From contig NZ_SSND01000005.1 in assembly GCF_004799285.1 (NCBI RefSeq), forward strand, positions 62,001 through 126,000: a stretch of DNA of 64,000 nt, given 5' to 3'. The position numbers and the translations under genes were made by a program. This document shows, piece by piece, positions 1 to 8,878 of this stretch (the stretch's first letter is position 1; each line of letters starts with the position of its first letter). The stretch is from Aliigemmobacter aestuarii (GTDB lineage Bacteria > Pseudomonadota > Alphaproteobacteria > Rhodobacterales > Rhodobacteraceae). The notes below the pieces were generated by a model. The model did not search any database, was not told where the DNA came from, and saw only the letters and a program-made list of their open reading frames with translations.

Positions 1-1632
1 AATCTCTTGAATTATTTAGCAGAGCGCGAGCGCGAGGTGGTCAAGCGTCGCTACGCGCTAGATGGTGGCGAACCAGAAACCCTCGAGGAAATATCGAGAG
101 ACCACGATGTTACGCGGGAACGAATTCGTCAGATCGAAGCAAAAGCGCTTCGGAAGATGCGCAACAAGAGGATCATAGAAGCTCTTTCGGCAGCATTAGA
201 CTCGGAAGACGCAATTGAAGTGGTCTTTAAAAATCGGAGATTGGTGACGGAGGAACAGATTGCTTCGGTCTTTAAGGCTTTGGATCCTCGCCTTCGGTTG
301 GCAATAGATATTTGTTATACAGGGTTGAAAGGTTTTCTTGAACGCGAGAGCGTAAAGACAGAATCAGGGTGGACGCTCGAGCAGTATCTGCTCGAGTTGC
401 CGGAAGAACCTGAGGTATTTGCGGGTTCTCTGCGTCAACGTCTTGTTGACGCGATTTTGGGTGAAGCCTTGCCTATTCGCATATCAGCTATAGCCGATAA
501 ATTTCCTGACATTTCCATGGAAGAGCTTAAGCAGGAGCTTCGGTCGAGTTTCTCCGCTAAGATTGATGGTGATGAACTTCGGGCTGCACCTCGCCTTCCG
601 ACATACGTTCGCTATACCCTCATCCTTCGTGACGCAGGACATGCATTACATTGCAAGGAAATCAGGGCGTTGAACCATGAGATATTCGGCAAGGATGAAA
701 GTATTCAACAAATCGGCTCGATCCTAGGTGGACTAGATGAGGCTCTCATCGTTGCAAGAGGGACCTACGATCTCTATGAGAACTTGAAGCTCAGTTCAGA
801 TGACCTGAAGACCATTAGGGCGAACGCACACGATTATCTTGAGGCACGCGAAGAGTATGTTAGTGTCAAAGTTCTCTTTTCAGAACTTTTCCAGGGATCA
901 ACGGAAAAATTTGGCGCTGATTTCGACTATTACATGCTCCTGGGGATACTACAGGATGATGAGAGATTTGATGTCAGGCGAGGGCTGATGGTAGGCCTTG
1001 CTAAATTCTCATCCAGTCAAGGTTTCCTAGGTCTCAATGAAGAAATAGTATCTGTTTTGACCGAGTCTTCACGGGCGATGTCGCTGGAGGAGATCGCGGC
1101 CGCGTTGGAAGGGCGTCGTGACACCTTCCTGACGTCAATTGCAACGAGCCTTGAGAATTCACCGCAGGCCGTATCGGTTGGCCGGGGTCATTACGATCTG
1201 ACGAGCCGAGTTTTTGGTGACGAGCAGCAACAGGGGCGGCTGCGTGACTGCTGCTGTATTGCGCTTTCTTCGGGCCCAAAAACTGTGCTGGCCCTTGTAG
1301 AACTGATTTCGCCGATACTTGGCGATTTTCCTTCTCGTCCTTTAAAAGGGTTTCTTTCCGGATTTGATGCCTTCCAGGTGGAGAGCGACCTAGTTTATCT
1401 CAGACAGACGCCGCCAGAAATTTCTCGGTACCTTGAAGTCCGAGATGCGGCGTTGCGCGAGCTTGGGGACGGGGCTGACGATATAGCCAGGGTACGAGAC
1501 TATTTAGCACGAAAAGGTGTGAGAGACTTGGCTGATCTTGACCCGACGCTTACGCGTGGGGCGGGGACAGCTGGAACAAGAAAGGATGAGGACGAACTTC
1601 TCGACAAACTTCTGGGTGACTTTGGGATCTAA
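1..1632 (+). CDS. Sigma-70 region 4-like / winged-helix protein of the Dnd-associated module (5' partial)
   Basis: The frame is open to the first base of the window, so the true start lies upstream; the TTG at 7 is unlikely to be the start. The first 50 or so residues match sigma-70 region 4.2, with REREVVKRRY and the helix-turn-helix VTRERIRQIEAKALRKMRN, which normally reads a -35 box. The rest contains at least two winged-helix-like blocks of the HARE-HTH type (around residues 195-265, beginning YVRYTLILRDAGHALH, and around 345-400). No regions 2 or 3 are visible in the window, so this is probably not a functional sigma factor but a DNA-binding component. Its stop is 2 bp before the helicase start, implying one operon and translational coupling. 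The role is unknown; a DNA-recognition or transcription-interfering subunit of a phosphorothioation-linked defence module is inferred. Confidence 0.75.
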   Translation, partial: NLLNYLAEREREVVKRRYALDGGEPETLEEISRDHDVTRERIRQIEAKALRKMRNKRIIEALSAALDSEDAIEVVFKNRRLVTEEQIASVFKALDPRLRLAIDICYTGLKGFLERESVKTESGWTLEQYLLELPEEPEVFAGSLRQRLVDAILGEALPIRISAIADKFPDISMEELKQELRSSFSAKIDGDELRAAPRLPTYVRYTLILRDAGHALHCKEIRALNHEIFGKDESIQQIGSILGGLDEALIVARGTYDLYENLKLSSDDLKTIRANAHDYLEAREEYVSVKVLFSELFQGSTEKFGADFDYYMLLGILQDDERFDVRRGLMVGLAKFSSSQGFLGLNEEIVSVLTESSRAMSLEEIAAALEGRRDTFLTSIATSLENSPQAVSVGRGHYDLTSRVFGDEQQQGRLRDCCCIALSSGPKTVLALVELISPILGDFPSRPLKGFLSGFDAFQVESDLVYLRQTPPEISRYLEVRDAALRELGDGADDIARVRDYLARKGVRDLADLDPTLTRGAGTAGTRKDEDELLDKLLGDFGI

Positions 1633-1634
1633 AC

Positions 1635-3722
1635 ATGAGCCTGAAGGATATTTCACTGCCCCTATATGTTACTACTAGCGAACATGACCCGATCGCGGAT
1701 TTTTTCGATCCGGTACTTGAACGAGCGTCCTACTACGATGTCGCGGTTGGATATTTCAGCACAGCGTGGTTGCGCGATGCTGCTCATGGGATAGCCGAGT
1801 TTGCGCGAGCCGGAGGAAGGGCGCGATGGATCATATCGCCTGAGCTGTCCGAGGATGATTTTCGGGCGCTTGCAGTTGATGGGGCGCCGGGGGGTGACCG
1901 CGTCGATGAGATCATATCTCGTTCCTATCAGGAACTCTATTCGGAGCTAACCCAACGAACCCGTGAAGCTCTGGGCTGGCTCATTATTGATGGAGTTCTG
2001 ACTTTCAAGATCGGCATTCCTCGCAACCGCCTGTCAGGCATCATGCATGCAAAGCAAGGTCAGTTCCGAGATAGGGAAGGCAATCGTGTCGGCTTTCTTG
2101 GGTCATATAATCTGACTGGCGGCGCAGGTACTAATTGGGAGGCGTTTAGCGTCTTCTGCGATTGGGCCTCGGAGGAGAGCACTAGCCGAAACGATGCTAT
2201 TGCATCATCTTTTGAGCGCATGTGGCGGGGGCAAGACCCGAACCTCGCGGTTCATGATCCGAGAGAAGCCGATCTAAGCGTATTTGCGGAGCAAGCGCGC
2301 CGCTCGACCCGCCACTATGATCTTTTCCCCAGCGCCGTCAGCGATGGTCCTTGCGTTCCCCCGCATTTTTTGAACAACGGTCGGCTTCGGGATTATCAGG
2401 AGGACGGGATAAGAAACTGGTTCAAGAATAATGGTAAAGGTATTCTTCATATGGCGACCGGGACGGGGAAGACCGTTACAGCTCTCACTACCATAACTAG
2501 GCTGAATGAGTACGTCACATCAAAGCAAGGGGAGCTGCTCACCATCATTGCTGTGCCTTATCAGCATTTGGCTGAACAATGGGCAAAGGAAGCTCGGGAG
2601 TTCGGGTACGATCCTATACTATGCTACGGTGGCTTGAGCCGCTGGATGAACAAAGCTCAAAGCCTTTTGAACGATCTTCGAGCCAAGGTACGCCAGCAGG
2701 GGATGTTCATAGTTGTAAACGCGTCCCTTCGCGACAGACCCTTCCAAACGCTAATTGAGCAAGCGCCCGGCCATCTTCTCTTCGTCGGCGACGAGATGCA
2801 TAACCTGGGCGCCCGCAACGCGCTTGCCTCCTTGCCGCAGAATGCAAATTTCCGACTTGGCCTGTCAGCCACGCCTGATCGTGCTGGTGATGAAGAAGGT
2901 ACGACGGAGCTCAGGCGTTACTTCGGGCAAACAGTCCTTGAGTTTGGTCTCGACAAAGCAATTCAGGGCGGCTTTCTTTGCCGCTATTTCTATTATCCAA
3001 TTTTGGTGCATTTCGACGATGAAGAACAGACTGAATACGATGAACTATCCACTCAGATCAGCAAGCTATTTGCGCAAGGGGAAAAACCCGACAATGAGGA
3101 AGGAAGTGAGGCACTCAAACGCCTTCTCATCCGCCGAGCACGCCTGATCGGCAAAGCAAGTAACAAGTTGCCAGCGCTTCTCGAGCTTCTGAGGAAGCAA
3201 GAGGATGTGCATCATACATTGGTTTACTGCGGTGATAGCAAAGAGGAAGAGAAGCGCTACATCGACACGGCGCTCGAGCAAATTGGATCTGGCCTTCGGC
3301 TTCGTGCGAACAAGTTTACCTCGCAAGAGAGCAATAGCGAAAGAAGCAGGTTGTTGTCTCAGTTCGCGTCTGGTGACCTTCAGGTTCTCCTCGCAATTCG
3401 TTGTTTGGACGAAGGCGTTGACGTACCAATGACGCAGACTGCCTACATCCTAGCCTCATCAACGAACCCAAAGGAGTTCATCCAACGCAGGGGTCGCGTC
3501 TTGCGTAGGTTCCCTGGAAAGGAGCGGGCAACAATCTACGACTTTATCGTAACTCCCAGTCCAGACCTCCTGGAGGACAAGGGTGTCTCCAATGTCGAGC
3601 GGTCGCTCATGCGGAGAGAGCTCGCTCGGTTCAACGAGTTCGCAGGCCTTGCCGAAAACCATGGAGAGGCTTTATCCAAGATACGGGCGATCAAAGAGAA
3701 GCTCAGACTCCTTGACCACTAA
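1635..3722 (+). CDS. Phospholipase-D domain / SF2 DEAD-type helicase fusion, Dnd-associated putative restriction enzyme
   Basis: The protein is 695 aa. Residues about 1-200 form a PLD-like nuclease domain, with an HAK motif near residue 137 followed by GSYNLTGG near 156 (an HxK...N half site). The SF2 helicase core follows: Walker A MATGTGKT near 272, a DExH-type box DEMH near 386, motif III SATP near 410, and motif VI QRRGRVLRR near 617. ATP-driven translocation coupled to a PLD nuclease is typical of restriction and defence helicases. Families of this kind are annotated as DNA phosphorothioation system restriction enzymes; I am relying on memory for that name. Only one PLD motif per chain is obvious, so an active nuclease would probably need dimerisation. 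The ATG at 1635 follows the upstream stop by 2 bp. Codon use is AT-richer than the backbone. Confidence 0.85.
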   Translation: MSLKDISLPLYVTTSEHDPIADFFDPVLERASYYDVAVGYFSTAWLRDAAHGIAEFARAGGRARWIISPELSEDDFRALAVDGAPGGDRVDEIISRSYQELYSELTQRTREALGWLIIDGVLTFKIGIPRNRLSGIMHAKQGQFRDREGNRVGFLGSYNLTGGAGTNWEAFSVFCDWASEESTSRNDAIASSFERMWRGQDPNLAVHDPREADLSVFAEQARRSTRHYDLFPSAVSDGPCVPPHFLNNGRLRDYQEDGIRNWFKNNGKGILHMATGTGKTVTALTTITRLNEYVTSKQGELLTIIAVPYQHLAEQWAKEAREFGYDPILCYGGLSRWMNKAQSLLNDLRAKVRQQGMFIVVNASLRDRPFQTLIEQAPGHLLFVGDEMHNLGARNALASLPQNANFRLGLSATPDRAGDEEGTTELRRYFGQTVLEFGLDKAIQGGFLCRYFYYPILVHFDDEEQTEYDELSTQISKLFAQGEKPDNEEGSEALKRLLIRRARLIGKASNKLPALLELLRKQEDVHHTLVYCGDSKEEEKRYIDTALEQIGSGLRLRANKFTSQESNSERSRLLSQFASGDLQVLLAIRCLDEGVDVPMTQTAYILASSTNPKEFIQRRGRVLRRFPGKERATIYDFIVTPSPDLLEDKGVSNVERSLMRRELARFNEFAGLAENHGEALSKIRAIKEKLRLLDH

Positions 3723-3771
3723 CCACACTGAATCATTACAGAATCGTACTTGTAGAAAGGGCGCCAAACAT

Positions 3772-3963
3772 ATGAGCAGCGATAAGCTCTCCCCTCGCGA
3801 GATACTGCAAGCGGCATCGCCGCGCGTGAGAACAACAGTCAACGAGATCCTGGAGATCGAGCACGAGTATCATAGCTATCGAAACCTTAGCTCTGCAGGT
3901 AGCGTCGAGAAAGAGATCGCGCAGCGCATCAAACAGCTCATCGAGCGAGAGGTGAAGAAGTGA
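3772..3963 (+). CDS. 63-residue Dnd-module small protein
   Basis: A short gene that starts MSSDKLSPREILQ and ends KQLIEREVKK. It is predicted to be largely helical and charged, with no transmembrane segment and no cysteines. An AAAGG ribosome binding site lies about 11 bases before the ATG. Its stop codon overlaps the GTG start of the next gene (GTGA), which is strong evidence that it is translated and coupled to the SMC-like ATPase. It may be a stoichiometric partner of that ATPase, as DndE is of DndD. NCBI uses a family name like 'DNA modification system-associated small protein' for such genes; I recall this but cannot confirm membership. A longer in-frame ORF from 3583 overlaps the helicase gene and is rejected as the start. 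Confidence 0.8.
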   Translation: MSSDKLSPREILQAASPRVRTTVNEILEIEHEYHSYRNLSSAGSVEKEIAQRIKQLIEREVKK

Positions 3964-6011
3964 GGATAAAGCGTCTTCTCCTTCGGAATTTTCGGCAGTT
4001 CTATGGTGACTGTGTTCTCAGCTTTGAAATAGACGACCAGTCTCGCATCACAGTAATTCACGGTGAAAATGGCGCCGGGAAGACCTCTCTCCTCAATGCC
4101 TTCAAGTGGGTGCTGTATGGACGTACAGACTTTGACACAGGTGAGCAAACGATCCTCAATGAGCTCGCGTTGTCGGAAACGGCGCCTGATGGCATTGCGG
4201 AGCTATTCCTTGAACTCGAATTTGAGCATGAGGGTTCAATCTATACTGTTAGTCGAAAACAAGAATACCGTCGAGTGGGTGACAGCCTTGATGCTGAACC
4301 AATTGGGAAATCCGTTCCGAGTGTCACTTGGGTTGATACAAGCGGAAAGTTCCAGCGGTCTCAGAATCCGTCTAGCCAAATTAACCAGTTGATACCTGAG
4401 AAGCTGCATTCGTACTTCTTTTTTAATGGTGAGAGGATTGAGAAACTTGCGAACGTCTCCGCGGCTGGTGAGATCCAGAATGCGATTCGTACATTGATGG
4501 GACTCGAGATCGTCGAAAGAGCGAGTGATCATTTGGGGCGGCTCGTTATAAAAGATTTTCGTAGGGAGGCTAGCGAGACAGCCTCGTCCGATTACCGTGA
4601 GCTCCTGGTGCGTCAGGAAAAAATCCTGCAAGACGTCGAGGAGCAAAAAAGCATCAGGAGTCTAGCTGAGAAAAATCGTGCGGGTTATCAGGGAGAAATC
4701 GACGCTATTAATGCGGCTTATGAGGAGATTTCAGAGGTTAAGGCAAAGGCGGAACGACGACGAGCTCTCGAAGATGAGAACGGGGGCTTGAAGGCTGATC
4801 TTGAGGATCTGCGAAAAGCGCGTATGGAGCTGATCTCCCAGGTAGGTGCGCTGGCGTTCCTGCCGGAGAGTATCTCTAGAGTATCCGAAAAGCTGGAAGA
4901 CTGTCGGCGCCGTGGTGAGCTCCCCTACAAGATAAGGCGCACGTTTGTAGATGATTTGCTGCATGCCGGTACCTGCATTTGTGGCAGCCCCCTCGACGAA
5001 GGTTCCTCTGCGCGACATTCTGTCGAGGCCTATCGTGATAGAGCGACGGGCGAAGACCTCGAAGCGGCATTCACAGAGACAGTGAGCAACCTGCGCGCCA
5101 TGCCCCGCGAGCGTGAACGGCTCTACAAGCAGATCAAGTCTTGGGCGGCAAAGGAGTCTGATTATAGGGAGCGCCTAAAGGCGATCTCTGAAGAACTCGA
5201 CGAAATAAGCGGTACTTTGGGTGCGTCGGATATCGAAGACGTCAAACGCCTTGAAGAGCGCCGGAAGGAGCTCGGACGCCTCCAGGCGGATGAGCTGGTT
5301 GCGATTGCTAGGGCGAGTGACGAAATCAAACAGTATGAAGACGAGCTTTCGGGAATCAAGAAGGAAATTGAGAAGGTCAAGTCGAAATCGGAAAAAGAAG
5401 ACGTGGCCCGCCAGCGTCTTGAATTTGCAGAGGAATGCAAAAGGCTTGTGGATCAGTTGCATGAGGCACTTGCCGAGGAGACGCGGAAACGACTCTCTGA
5501 GCGCGTGAATGATACATTTCGCGCGATTCTGCGGAAAGACTTTTATGCAGAGATTGATCCTGACTACACTCTTAAAATTTTCAAAGATCTTCCAGGTATT
5601 GGCAAGCAACTTGTTTCGGAGAAATCAACCGGTGAAAATCAAGTTATCAGTCTTAGTTTCATCGCAAGCTTGGTTAGTCTTGCGAAGGAGCGTAAGCAAG
5701 CCAAGGGCGCATTCTTCAAGGGTGGAGTTTTTCCAATAATAATGGACTCGCCTTTCGGTGCGTTGGATCGAGAGTATCGTGAGAAGATTGCGGAGCATAT
5801 TCCTCAACTTGCCGATCAGGTGATAATCTTCGCTTCAAACTCGCAATGGAGCGATGAGGTGGACCAAAAGTGCCGTCCCTACATCGGCAAAGAGTATAGC
5901 CTTGTCTATCACGCGCCGAAGTCGGCCGGGAGAGAAGAGGATGACAGTTACGTGAAGCGAACGGATGGTCCGGAGTTCACAAAAATCGAGGAGGGCTATC
6001 TTGGCCGGTAG
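3960..6011 (+). CDS. DndD-like SMC/Rad50-type ATPase of the Dnd-associated module
   Basis: A 683-aa ABC/SMC-type ATPase. Walker A HGENGAGKTSLL is near residues 34-45, a degenerate signature STGENQVISLS near 554, and Walker B/D-loop PIIMDSPFGALD near 591. A long charged coiled coil separates the lobes, with a CxC sequence (CICG) near 338 at the expected hook apex. The FFFNGERIEKLA block near 156 closely parallels FFFDGEKIEHFA in the window's own DndD, so the two are paralogous at the family level. The start is GTG at 3960 overlapping the upstream stop, with GAGAGG a few bases before it. Probable function is ATP-dependent DNA binding or conformational signalling with the PLD-helicase. A second dndD copy is an alternative, but its place away from dndCE and its hook argue for a separate role. 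Confidence 0.85.
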   Translation: MRIKRLLLRNFRQFYGDCVLSFEIDDQSRITVIHGENGAGKTSLLNAFKWVLYGRTDFDTGEQTILNELALSETAPDGIAELFLELEFEHEGSIYTVSRKQEYRRVGDSLDAEPIGKSVPSVTWVDTSGKFQRSQNPSSQINQLIPEKLHSYFFFNGERIEKLANVSAAGEIQNAIRTLMGLEIVERASDHLGRLVIKDFRREASETASSDYRELLVRQEKILQDVEEQKSIRSLAEKNRAGYQGEIDAINAAYEEISEVKAKAERRRALEDENGGLKADLEDLRKARMELISQVGALAFLPESISRVSEKLEDCRRRGELPYKIRRTFVDDLLHAGTCICGSPLDEGSSARHSVEAYRDRATGEDLEAAFTETVSNLRAMPRERERLYKQIKSWAAKESDYRERLKAISEELDEISGTLGASDIEDVKRLEERRKELGRLQADELVAIARASDEIKQYEDELSGIKKEIEKVKSKSEKEDVARQRLEFAEECKRLVDQLHEALAEETRKRLSERVNDTFRAILRKDFYAEIDPDYTLKIFKDLPGIGKQLVSEKSTGENQVISLSFIASLVSLAKERKQAKGAFFKGGVFPIIMDSPFGALDREYREKIAEHIPQLADQVIIFASNSQWSDEVDQKCRPYIGKEYSLVYHAPKSAGREEDDSYVKRTDGPEFTKIEEGYLGR

Positions 6012-6432
6012 AGTTAGACGTCCCGCCGAGTTCGATGATATGCTCAACGAGCTGCGCGAGTCCGGTGTCTTTGCGACCTATAAGGATGCATTGGTTTTCG
6101 CGGCCGCTCTCGGTTTTCGACGTGGAAACCGAAAGTCCTTCAAGAAAAGTTCTGAGCCGATCGACCTGGATATCTTTCGGGGGGATTTTGATCGCACCAT
6201 CATGAGCATACTAGCCATCGAGGAAACGGATGATCCTACAATGATTGCGCCGTCCAGCGAAGACGCGAGGGTTTTATGTTTCGAAGAGTACGCAAACGGT
6301 GGCTTGGAGATCATGAAGCGCGAGATCTGGGATGGGAAGCAAGACTGGCGAGACGGTCTTCTGGCACTCGTTCAACGTGAGGAAGAAGACCACACAATGC
6401 TCGACGACATCACGGAGCTTGCGAACTTCTAG
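6001..6432 (+). CDS. Dnd system-associated protein 4-like
   Basis: I place the start at TTG 6001 (protein begins MAGRVRRPAEFDDML, 143 aa) because a GAGGAGGG ribosome binding site precedes it at 5988-5995 and it overlaps the preceding stop by 11 bp. An in-frame ATG at 5965 would add 12 residues but lies inside the ATPase gene without a good ribosome binding site. The length, the N-terminal pattern (short helix, then VFATYKDALVFAAALG) and the acidic C-terminus with EEYANGGLEIM match the family I know as dnd system-associated protein 4. These proteins occur almost only beside dnd loci; the mechanism is unknown to me. It is the last gene of the plus-strand module and converges on dndA across 72 bp. 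Confidence 0.75.
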   Translation: MAGRVRRPAEFDDMLNELRESGVFATYKDALVFAAALGFRRGNRKSFKKSSEPIDLDIFRGDFDRTIMSILAIEETDDPTMIAPSSEDARVLCFEEYANGGLEIMKREIWDGKQDWRDGLLALVQREEEDHTMLDDITELANF

Positions 6433-6504
6433 CCTTGGTTTGCCCAATGTTGGCGACAAAGTGAGCGCGGAGGCAGCAAGGATATTGCTGCTTCTCCCGC
6501 TCGC

Positions 6505-7644
6505 TTATGCAAAGACCGTCAAATCCTTAATCTGCTTCGCCAGTTCTTCCCAGGCTGTTGGTGGCTGCAAGTGACTCCACGAGAAGCGAGCGACTGCTTC
6601 AATTACATCCGGATCTAGCCCCATTGCTGTGAGAACATGTGATGCCTCGCGCCTTGCAGAGGTGCAGGCTGAGCCGTTCGAGATCGCCACTTGATCACGG
6701 AGCGCGAGCATAAGCGCCTCAGAGTCCACGCCCTTGAAGCCGAGCGCTAGAACATGATCCAAAGCGTTGGACTGGTCGCCGATCACGGTCGGTTCGAGAG
6801 GTCCAAGCGCTTCGAGGGCTCTTCGCCGTTCCATAGAGCAGAACTCTTTGCGAACACGGTAGTCGCGTAATGCGATTGCTGCGGCCATACCGAAGCCGGC
6901 AATCAATGGAACGGGCAAAGTACCTGGTCGTAGACCTCGCTCTTGACCACCGCCATGGGTGAGCGGCTTTAGAGGAGGGCGCTCGTATCCCCGGCGCCTC
7001 GCGATGAGAGTGCCGACCCCTTTGGGTCCGAAAAGCTTGTGTGCGCTGGCTGAAAGCATGTCGATCCGAGCGTGCCTAGGGCCCTCTAGCTCCTTGCCGA
7101 AGCCCTGCACGGCATCCACGTGAAAGTAGGCTGTATGACCTTGCAGGCCTTCGGCGATCTCGCCAATGGGTTGCAGAACTCCTGTCTCATTATTTGCGTG
7201 CATCACGGAAACCAGCAGTGTGTCCTCACGGACCGCAGCAAGAACATCCTTTGACGAGACGCGTCCGGAGTCACCAACGCCTACTATGCTGAGCTCAAAA
7301 CCGTGCGCCTCGAGCGCCCGCATCGGCTCCAGGACGGCCTTGTGCTCGATTGCAGTTGTAACCAGGTGTTTCCTTCCACTGCGGTGGCCGTGGTCAGCCA
7401 AGCCCAAGATGGCGAGGTTGTTTGCTTCGGTTGCCCCTGATGTGAATAGAACTTCAGTGGGGTCAGCGCCGGCCAACTCGGCGATCTGCTCCCTCGCGAG
7501 TTGCACGGCTTTGTTTGCCCGCGCACCATACTCGTGCGTGCGGCTGTCAGCGTTGCCATACTCAACATCGAAGTAACGCAGCATGACGTCCCGAACTTCC
7601 GGCTCCAAGGGCGTGGTGGCGTTGTTGTCTAGGTAGGTCGGCAT
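6505..7644 (-). CDS. dndA: DndA/IscS-family cysteine desulfurase
   Basis: A PLP enzyme that takes sulfur from L-cysteine as an enzyme-bound persulfide for DNA phosphorothioation, normally passing it to or assembling the cluster of DndC. The 379-aa protein starts MPTYLDNNATTP, the usual family N-terminus; the open frame upstream to 7794 lacks homology-like sequence and overlaps the promoter. SASAHKLFGPKG holds the PLP lysine (about K203) and NGSACTSAR holds the catalytic cysteine (about C327). It is transcribed divergently from dndBCDE across 142 bp containing an inverted repeat. Its gene neighbourhood, rather than its sequence alone, separates it from a housekeeping IscS/NifS. The AT-richer base composition matches the rest of the island. 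Confidence 0.88.
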   Translation of the reverse strand: MPTYLDNNATTPLEPEVRDVMLRYFDVEYGNADSRTHEYGARANKAVQLAREQIAELAGADPTEVLFTSGATEANNLAILGLADHGHRSGRKHLVTTAIEHKAVLEPMRALEAHGFELSIVGVGDSGRVSSKDVLAAVREDTLLVSVMHANNETGVLQPIGEIAEGLQGHTAYFHVDAVQGFGKELEGPRHARIDMLSASAHKLFGPKGVGTLIARRRGYERPPLKPLTHGGGQERGLRPGTLPVPLIAGFGMAAAIALRDYRVRKEFCSMERRRALEALGPLEPTVIGDQSNALDHVLALGFKGVDSEALMLALRDQVAISNGSACTSARREASHVLTAMGLDPDVIEAVARFSWSHLQPPTAWEELAKQIKDLTVFA

Positions 7645-7720
7645 CTCTAGATCGCACTCCGTTTGATCCGTCAGAATCGGTGGAAACCGGCGGATCGAGA
7701 TGGCAGTTTGGCAGTACGTT

Positions 7721-7751
7721 AACTGTTTGCTATTCCATTTGACAAACAGTT
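7721..7751. promoter_or_regulatory. Inverted repeat between dndA and dndB, candidate operator
   Basis: A perfect 9-bp inverted repeat, AACTGTTTG-N13-CAAACAGTT. The right arm overlaps a consensus-like -35 box TTGACA (7739-7744) oriented towards dndB, and the reverse complement of the same bases gives TTGTCA towards dndA. A regulator bound here could block both divergent promoters. DndB has been reported as a transcriptional repressor of dnd genes, so autoregulation is a reasonable inference. No good -10 hexamer is obvious. Confidence 0.55.
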
Positions 7752-7786
7752 TGTGGTTGGGCATGCGTGGGGTAGCGAGAGGCACC

Positions 7787-8878
7787 ATGGACAATACCTT
7801 CCACTACGCATTTCCTGCCATCCGCGGCGTCCAGGCCGGCCGGGAATACTATGTGTCAATGTGCCCTCTGCGCCTGATTCCAAAGATTTTTCTCTTCGAC
7901 GAAGAGGAGTTGACGCCAGAGCTGCGCTCGCAGCGTACGCTGAACAAGGCCCGAATTCCAGAGATGGCAAGGTACATCACCGAGCATCCTGACGGCTATG
8001 TCTTTTCAGCGCTGACAGCCTCGGTCGATGCCGATTTGGAGTTCGAGCCTGTTTCGCAGGAGAACGACCGACTGGGAGTTCTGCGAATCCCGATGTCAGG
8101 TACCTTTATCATCAATGATGGTCAGCACCGACGTGCGGCTATCGAGGCCGCGTTGAACCTCAACCCAAAGCTAGCGGACGAGTCCATTGCGGTCGTCTTT
8201 TTCAGCGACATCGGCCTGGCGCGCTCCCAGCAGATGTTCGCCGATCTGAATCGCTACGCGATCCGCCCATCTACGTCGATTTCTCTGCTTTACGACCATC
8301 GAGACAAGGCGGCGGAATTGACGCGACGGCTTGTCCTCGAAGCTGAACCATTTCGAGATCTTGTCGAGATGGAAAGAAGCACGCTGTCAGCGCGTTCACG
8401 GCGGCTATTCACGCTCAGTGCGATCTATCAAGCCACCAATGCCCTATTGGTGGACGCAACAGACGATCTAGAGGCCGGTCTGTCGACGGCTAAGGCCTTC
8501 TGGGAGGAGGTTGCAAAGCAGCTCCCAGAGTGGAGCCAAGTGCGGCGTGGGCAAATTCCAGCAAGCGAGGTGCGGCAAGACCTCATTCACTCACACGCTG
8601 TCGTCTTGAACGCCATCGGCAAGTCTGGCGCTGCCTTGTTGCGCGAGGCGCCAAAGGATTGGAAGAAGAGACTGAAGGCACTCTCGAAGATCGACTGGTC
8701 CCGGAACAGCCCAACATGGGCAGGTCGCGCGGTGGTCGGCGGGCGCCTTTCGAAGGCCACACAGAATGTCATTCTGACAGCGAACTACATCAAAAAGAGC
8801 ATGGATCTAGAGCTGTCGCCGGAAGATCGGCGCATTGAAGATGCATTTCAGCGGGGAGACTATGAGCGAAGCACCTAG
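7787..8878 (+). CDS. dndB: DndB, DGQHR-domain regulator of DNA phosphorothioation
   Basis: A 363-aa DGQHR-domain protein, with IINDGQHRRAAIEAAL at about residues 108-123. DndB family members control dnd transcription and limit modification frequency and are not essential for the sulfur chemistry. I choose the ATG at 7787 (MDNTFHYAFPAIRG) because GAGAGG lies just upstream at 7777-7782 and the upstream in-frame extension crosses the promoter. The gene overlaps dndC by 17 bp and begins the dndBCDE operon. There are no membrane segments or signal peptide. The order dndB-C-D-E with divergent dndA is the classical arrangement. Confidence 0.88.
   Translation: MDNTFHYAFPAIRGVQAGREYYVSMCPLRLIPKIFLFDEEELTPELRSQRTLNKARIPEMARYITEHPDGYVFSALTASVDADLEFEPVSQENDRLGVLRIPMSGTFIINDGQHRRAAIEAALNLNPKLADESIAVVFFSDIGLARSQQMFADLNRYAIRPSTSISLLYDHRDKAAELTRRLVLEAEPFRDLVEMERSTLSARSRRLFTLSAIYQATNALLVDATDDLEAGLSTAKAFWEEVAKQLPEWSQVRRGQIPASEVRQDLIHSHAVVLNAIGKSGAALLREAPKDWKKRLKALSKIDWSRNSPTWAGRAVVGGRLSKATQNVILTANYIKKSMDLELSPEDRRIEDAFQRGDYERST

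Noticed and set aside
3583-3963. A longer version (126 codons) of the 63-aa protein
   Set aside because: The extra N-terminus overlaps the helicase gene and lacks a ribosome binding site; the ATG at 3772 has one.
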